DNA of 17,422 nt from positions 1-17,422 of the forward strand of contig JAEZIF010000317.1 of the NCBI GenBank assembly GCA_023416135.1. Reading direction: 5' to 3'. Below are positions 14,204 to 17,422 of this stretch, in pieces. Source of the stretch: Pseudomonadota bacterium (lineage in GTDB: Bacteria; Pseudomonadota; Alphaproteobacteria; Reyranellales; Reyranellaceae). Every line of letters starts with the position of its first letter. Positions within the stretch are counted from its first letter, which is position 1. The notes under the pieces were generated by a model that was not told the origin of the DNA, ran no database searches, and saw only the letters and a program-made list of their open reading frames with translations. Both the position numbers and the translations under genes were made by a program.

Positions 14204-14599
14204 ATGGACAAGCTCCAGTTCCTGAACGATCACCCGCTTCCCTTCGCCGAGGTCCTGGGGCTGAAGTTCGTCGCCGCCAGCGAGACCGGGGTGAAGGCCG
14301 AGATGGTCGTCAAGCCCGAGCTCTGCACGCGGCCCGACATATTGCACGGTGGTGCCGTGATGGCCTTCGCCGACACGCTGGGTGCGGCGGCGACCGTGCT
14401 CAATCTGCCTGAGGGCAAGGGCACGACGACGATCGAGAGCAAGACCAACTTCGTAGGGCCTGCCCCCGTCGGCACGACGGTGATCGGCGAGACCACGCCG
14501 ATCCATCGCGGTCGGCGCACCATGGTGTGGCAGACCCGCATCTCGACCGCCGAAGGCAAGCTGGTCGCCGTTGTGACGCAGACCCAGATGGTTCTCTAG
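14204..14599 (+). CDS. PaaI-family hotdog-fold thioesterase
   Basis: A 131-aa single hotdog domain of the PaaI/YdiI type, which hydrolyses acyl-CoA or aryl-CoA thioesters in the cytoplasm, usually as a tetramer. The helix of the hotdog is seen as DILHGGAVMAFADTLGAAA (45-63), with the conserved HGG (48-50) and the probable catalytic acid Asp57. The strands TTTIESKTNFVGPAPVGTTV (74-93) and TMVWQTRISTAEGKLVAVVTQTQ (106-128) complete the fold. The length is typical (about 130-145). AAGAGGA at 14190-14196 with 7-nt spacing supports the start. The TAG stop falls in the terminal repeat of the palindromic element that follows. Co-direction with the upstream membrane protein and a nearby MmyB-like regulator may mean acyl-CoA related control, but the substrate is unknown. 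Confidence 0.92.
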   Translation: MDKLQFLNDHPLPFAEVLGLKFVAASETGVKAEMVVKPELCTRPDILHGGAVMAFADTLGAAATVLNLPEGKGTTTIESKTNFVGPAPVGTTVIGETTPIHRGRRTMVWQTRISTAEGKLVAVVTQTQMVL

Positions 14600-14723
14600 A
14601 GCACATTCCGTTCGGCTGGAATCAGCCGAACGGAATGTGCCCTGTGTAATCAGCAGCGCCACAGCGCGCATTTTCATTCGACTGGAACCGCTCGCGGTTC
14701 CAGTCGAATGAAAAACGCTCTAG
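14596..14723. repeat. 128-bp composite palindromic element (MITE-like) with 7-bp terminal inverted repeats
   Basis: The element is bounded by CTAGAGC (14596-14602) and GCTCTAG (14717-14723), exact inverted repeats. Inside are two perfect hairpins. The first has 18-bp arms (14601-14618 with 14623-14640, loop GAAT). The second has 21-bp arms (14671-14691 with 14694-14714, centre TC). A 30-bp spacer separates them. The two hairpins share related words (CATTC and CTGGAA), as if two copies of one repeat family were joined and lost their inner ends. No coding capacity was found, so any movement would need a transposase from elsewhere. The element fills the space between two convergent genes and contains both their stop codons. 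Confidence 0.8.
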
Positions 14724-15205
14724 CTCGCCTGGCGCAGCTTGATCGACAGCACCAGCGCACGGGCAAGCATCGCCACGGACAAGACCACGGCGCTCAGCGC
14801 TGCCCAGAACCGCACCTTCTCCAGGCCGGGACTTGCGTAGGCGCCGACGATCTCGAGGGCGGCACACACTCCCACGCCGACCGCCGCGGCGAGGAACACC
14901 CGCTTGGCGTCGCGTGAGATCATCACGACCGGTCGATAGTGGTCGTGCCGGACGCTGATCGTCATGCCGCGCAGGACGCCGATGACCAGACCGATGACGG
15001 CCGCCGCGGCGAAAGCCTGGCGCGGCTGTCCGGCGCCGATCTGGATCAGGAACAGGCCGATAGCCACCAACAGGGCGGTCACGCCCGGCGCGAACAGGCG
15101 CCACTGCGAGATGTAAGAGCGACGCATCTCGCGAACGACGAGATGGATGGTGGCGCCGCCGCCCAAAGCGAGCAGAAGGTGGACGAGAGACAGGTTGTGT
15201 ACCAT
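14720..15205 (-). CDS. Multi-span membrane protein of unknown function
   Basis: A 161-aa hydrophobic protein with five likely membrane segments at about 5-22, 37-57, 63-80, 101-123 and 133-155. Between segments 3 and 4 is a short polar, histidine- and arginine-containing loop (RHDHYRPVVMISRDAKR, 86-102). A loose resemblance in layout to CcdC/DUF1453-type membrane proteins (GLVIGVLRGM before the polar loop) was noticed, but I would not name it on that. Its TAG stop is formed by the terminal repeat of the palindromic element downstream. It begins 27 bp after the exported-protein gene and probably ends the gyrB transcription unit. A small hairpin (CCGAG/CTCGG, 15216-15228) occupies that gap. No clear Shine-Dalgarno precedes the ATG at 15205. 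The gene is probably real; its function is unknown. Confidence 0.75.
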   Translation of the reverse strand: MVHNLSLVHLLLALGGGATIHLVVREMRRSYISQWRLFAPGVTALLVAIGLFLIQIGAGQPRQAFAAAAVIGLVIGVLRGMTISVRHDHYRPVVMISRDAKRVFLAAAVGVGVCAALEIVGAYASPGLEKVRFWAALSAVVLSVAMLARALVLSIKLRQAS

Positions 15206-15232
15206 CCCGACAGCCCCGAGCAGCTCGGTTGC

Positions 15233-15817
15233 TCAGCGAAGCAGCGCCGGCACGAAAGTCTGCAGCGCGGCTTCCGCGTCGCTTGCGGTCTGTTGGCGGG
15301 CCTGCGACCAGTCGATGCGGATGCTGATGAAATGATCGCGAAAGCCGGTCAGGAGCATCCTGGTATAGAGCCGTGCGTTCGCCTGGTTCACGGCACTGTA
15401 GGTAATGCAGCGGAACGAGACGCCGCCATAAATGCAGGTCGACGGCACCGACGGCCGCTCGTAGTGCGTGTAGCCGCCGAACTTGACCTGCTGTTCAGAG
15501 GAGGCGATCTCGCCCATGAACTCGTCGACCACCAGGGGATTGCCGCTGCCCGGAGGTACACGACGGCCACCGTCATAGACGTGGACCGCGATCGCAATCT
15601 TCTTGGGCGTCGAATAGAAGTATGTGATGCCTTGGTCGGGCCGATTGTTGGGCGGCCCGGCGTAGTTCACCGAGCGCTCGAACTGCGCGCCTCCCACAGT
15701 CGCTGGGAAGGCGAGCTTGGTGCCGGAATGAGTGGTCGGCGATGTCGACTGGGTCTGGGCGGCCGCCGTGCCCGAGAACAGCAGGGCGGCAAGGAAAACG
15801 GCCAGGATCCTAGACAT
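15233..15817 (-). CDS. Exported protein of unknown function, start overlapping gyrB stop
   Basis: A 194-aa protein that begins with a clear signal peptide, MSRILAVFLAALLFSGTAAA, probably cut before QTQST, so it is periplasmic or extracellular. The mature part is soluble-looking, rich in beta-prone stretches (ITYFYST, KIAIAVHVYD, HFISIRIDW), and has just two cysteines (Cys128 and Cys137 in STCIYGGVSFRC), likely a disulfide. I know no family name for it. The ATG at 15817 lies inside the last codons of gyrB, whose TAG ends at 15810, an 8-bp overlap in a different frame. That suggests translational coupling. An earlier ATG (15841) would add eight residues before the signal peptide, deeper in gyrB, and is less likely. 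A membrane protein gene follows 27 bp later. Confidence 0.8.
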   Translation of the reverse strand: MSRILAVFLAALLFSGTAAAQTQSTSPTTHSGTKLAFPATVGGAQFERSVNYAGPPNNRPDQGITYFYSTPKKIAIAVHVYDGGRRVPPGSGNPLVVDEFMGEIASSEQQVKFGGYTHYERPSVPSTCIYGGVSFRCITYSAVNQANARLYTRMLLTGFRDHFISIRIDWSQARQQTASDAEAALQTFVPALLR

Positions 15818-17422
15818 CGAGATTCGCAACCTTGAGCGCATTGTCCTGGATGAAGTCGCGACGCGGCTCGACGACGTCGCCCATAAGGGTCGAGAAGATC
15901 TCGTCGGCCTCGTCGGCGTGGTTGATCTTGACCTGCAGCAGCGTCCTCGCCTCGGGGTCGAGCGTGGTCTCCCAGAGCTGGTCCGGGTTCATCTCGCCCA
16001 GGCCCTTGTAGCGCTGGATGGCCAAGCCCTTGCGGCCGGCCTCGAGAACGGCGGCATAGAGCTCGGTCGGCGAGGAAATCACCATCTCCTTGTCCTTGGC
16101 CGCGAAGGTGCCCGGCCGCAGGTAGATCGCCTGCAGTTCGGGCGCCAGGGCGTCGAGCTTGCGCGCCTCTGCACTCTTGATGAGCGGGCCATCGATGACG
16201 TGCTGCTCCCGCACGCCGCGCAGGCGACGGGTGAAGACGAGACCGCCGTCGGGCGTCGGCTCACCGGCCCAGCCGCGCTCGAGCGGCGGGCAGACGGCGT
16301 CCAGGCGGCGGGCGATGTAGTTGGCCGTCTCCCGCGCATGCTCGGCGTCGGCCAGTATATCGGGGTTGAGCGCGCCCGCGATGGCCGCCTGCTCGATGAC
16401 GGCCTGGCTGGTGACGCGCCGCGATAGCGACAGGGGCTTCACCAGGTTGGTGACCGAGCGGGCGATGTCGACGGTGCGACGCAAATCTTCCCGGGTCTGC
16501 ACGGAGTCGTCGCCCAGGCGGAAGGTGGCGCCTTCCAGGCCGCTGTCGATCAGGTGGTCGTCGAGCGCGCGCTCGTCCTTGAGATAGATCGCGGATTTGC
16601 CCTTGGCGGCTTTGAACAGGGGCGGCTGGGCGATGTAGAGATAGCCGCCGTCGATCAGCTCGCGCATCTGGCGATAGAAGAACGTCATCAGGAGCGTACG
16701 GATGTGACTGCCGTCGACATCGGCGTCGGTCATGATGATGATCTTGTGGTAGCGCAATTTGGATATGTCGAAGTCGTCGGCACCGATGCCGGTGCCCAGC
16801 GCCGTGATCAGCGTGCCGATCTCGGCCGAGCTCAGCATCTTGTCGAAGCGGGCGCGCTCGACATTCAGGATCTTGCCGCGCAAGGGCAGGATCGCCTGGT
16901 TGGCGCGGTTGCGGCCCTGCTTGGCCGAGCCGCCGGCCGAATCGCCCTCGACGATGAAGAGTTCAGAGAGCGCGGGATCGCGCTCCTGGCAGTCGGCGAG
17001 CTTGCCGGGCAGCGAGCTGACATCGAGCGCGCCCTTGCGGCGGGTGAGTTCGCGCGCCTTGCGGGCGGCCTCGCGGGCCGCCGCGGCCTCGATCACCTTG
17101 GTCAGGATCTTGCGCGTCTCGGAGGGATGCTCCTCAAACCACTGGCCGAGCTTGTCGCCGGTCACGGATTCGACGACCGGGCGCACTTCCGAGGAGACCA
17201 GCTTGTCCTTGGTCTGCGAAGAGAACTTCGGGTCGGGCACCTTGACCGACAGCACACAGGTCAGGCCCTCGCGCATGTCGTCGCCGGTGAGACTAACCTT
17301 CTCCTTCTTGGAGAGGCCGCTTTCGTCGGCGTACTTGTTCAGCGTGCGGGTCAGCGCGCCGCGGAAGCCGGCCAGATGGGTGCCGCCGTCGCGCTGCGGG
17401 ATGTTGTTGGTGAAGCACAGCA
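15810..17422 (-). CDS. gyrB: DNA gyrase subunit B (GyrB), 3' part, N-terminal portion outside window
   Basis: The frame is open to the window edge; about 536 C-terminal residues are visible, starting with LCFTNNIPQRDGGTHLAGFR in the transducer domain of the ATPase half. GyrB with GyrA introduces negative supercoils. VPDPKFSSQTKDKLVSSEV is followed by the TOPRIM domain: EGDSAGGSAKQGRNR (about 16950-16905, catalytic Glu) and MTDADVDGSHIRTLL (about 16735-16690, Mg2+-binding DxD). QERDPALSEL before the TOPRIM glutamate is GyrB-like rather than ParE-like, and the long insert of Gram-negative GyrB lies between the DxD motif and the closing QRYKGLGEMNPDQLWETTL. The tail ends ANLDV. The residue matching E. 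coli Lys447 is Arg (LPLRGK), a mild natural variant. The stop overlaps the start of the exported-protein gene. Identity is certain. Confidence 0.98.
   Translation of the reverse strand, partial: LCFTNNIPQRDGGTHLAGFRGALTRTLNKYADESGLSKKEKVSLTGDDMREGLTCVLSVKVPDPKFSSQTKDKLVSSEVRPVVESVTGDKLGQWFEEHPSETRKILTKVIEAAAAREAARKARELTRRKGALDVSSLPGKLADCQERDPALSELFIVEGDSAGGSAKQGRNRANQAILPLRGKILNVERARFDKMLSSAEIGTLITALGTGIGADDFDISKLRYHKIIIMTDADVDGSHIRTLLMTFFYRQMRELIDGGYLYIAQPPLFKAAKGKSAIYLKDERALDDHLIDSGLEGATFRLGDDSVQTREDLRRTVDIARSVTNLVKPLSLSRRVTSQAVIEQAAIAGALNPDILADAEHARETANYIARRLDAVCPPLERGWAGEPTPDGGLVFTRRLRGVREQHVIDGPLIKSAEARKLDALAPELQAIYLRPGTFAAKDKEMVISSPTELYAAVLEAGRKGLAIQRYKGLGEMNPDQLWETTLDPEARTLLQVKINHADEADEIFSTLMGDVVEPRRDFIQDNALKVANLDV

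Noticed and set aside
12458..14677. 739-codon minus-strand open frame spanning the XRE regulator, membrane protein and thioesterase
   Set aside because: It runs in another phase or antisense to three genes with clear families and through two perfect palindromes. No coherent domain is visible.
16870..16890. GyrB Arg at the position of E. coli Lys447 as a possible quinolone-resistance change
   Set aside because: Lys to Arg is conservative and probably natural variation in this lineage; the resistance change known at this site is to Glu. No conclusion is justified.

Overview
This is a GC-rich window with almost no spacer DNA. Protein types, gene order and palindromic intergenic repeats point to an alphaproteobacterium, probably in the broad Rhodospirillales/Hyphomicrobiales area. 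I cannot name a genus from sequence alone. All large genes look intact except the two cut by the window edges. No rRNA, tRNA, CRISPR array, prophage or insertion-sequence transposase was seen, and no gene-free stretch exceeds about 140 bases.

Layout. 1-1843 (minus): a truncated amidohydrolase-2 family protein, preceded by an FAD-dependent D-amino-acid-dehydrogenase-like oxidoreductase. 1923-3799 (plus): hslV-hslU, the two-part ATP-dependent HslUV protease, followed by an intergenic repeat able to form a cruciform. 3891-5281 (minus): an MFS transporter whose stop codon overlaps (ATGA) the start of a 47-residue single-span membrane protein. 5352-6911 (plus): an exported S33/TAP-like alpha/beta hydrolase. 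6944-9847 (minus): a complete TRAP transporter, dctP-dctQ-dctM, with a strong hairpin between dctP and dctQ. 9984-12690 (plus): a SulP-family anion transporter with STAS domain, then a D-2-hydroxyacid dehydrogenase 10 bp downstream. 12748-13602 (minus): an XRE-type regulator with an MmyB-like sensor domain. It is divergent from 13713-14599 (plus), a small four-span membrane protein and a PaaI-like hotdog thioesterase. 14720-17422 (minus): the 3' part of gyrB, an exported protein of unknown function whose start overlaps the gyrB stop, and a multi-span membrane protein of unknown function.

How the genes fit together. Housekeeping blocks (hslVU, gyrB) are interleaved with organic-acid and amino-acid uptake and oxidation genes: TRAP, MFS and SulP transporters, a D-2-hydroxyacid dehydrogenase and a D-amino-acid dehydrogenase-like enzyme. 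This suits a metabolically versatile soil or freshwater heterotroph.

The most unusual structure is non-coding. A 128-bp composite palindromic element (14596-14723) has 7-bp terminal inverted repeats that supply the TAG stop codons of both convergent flanking genes. The best candidate for an overlooked gene is the 47-aa protein coupled to the MFS transporter. I did not find a convincing new multi-gene defence or biosynthetic system.
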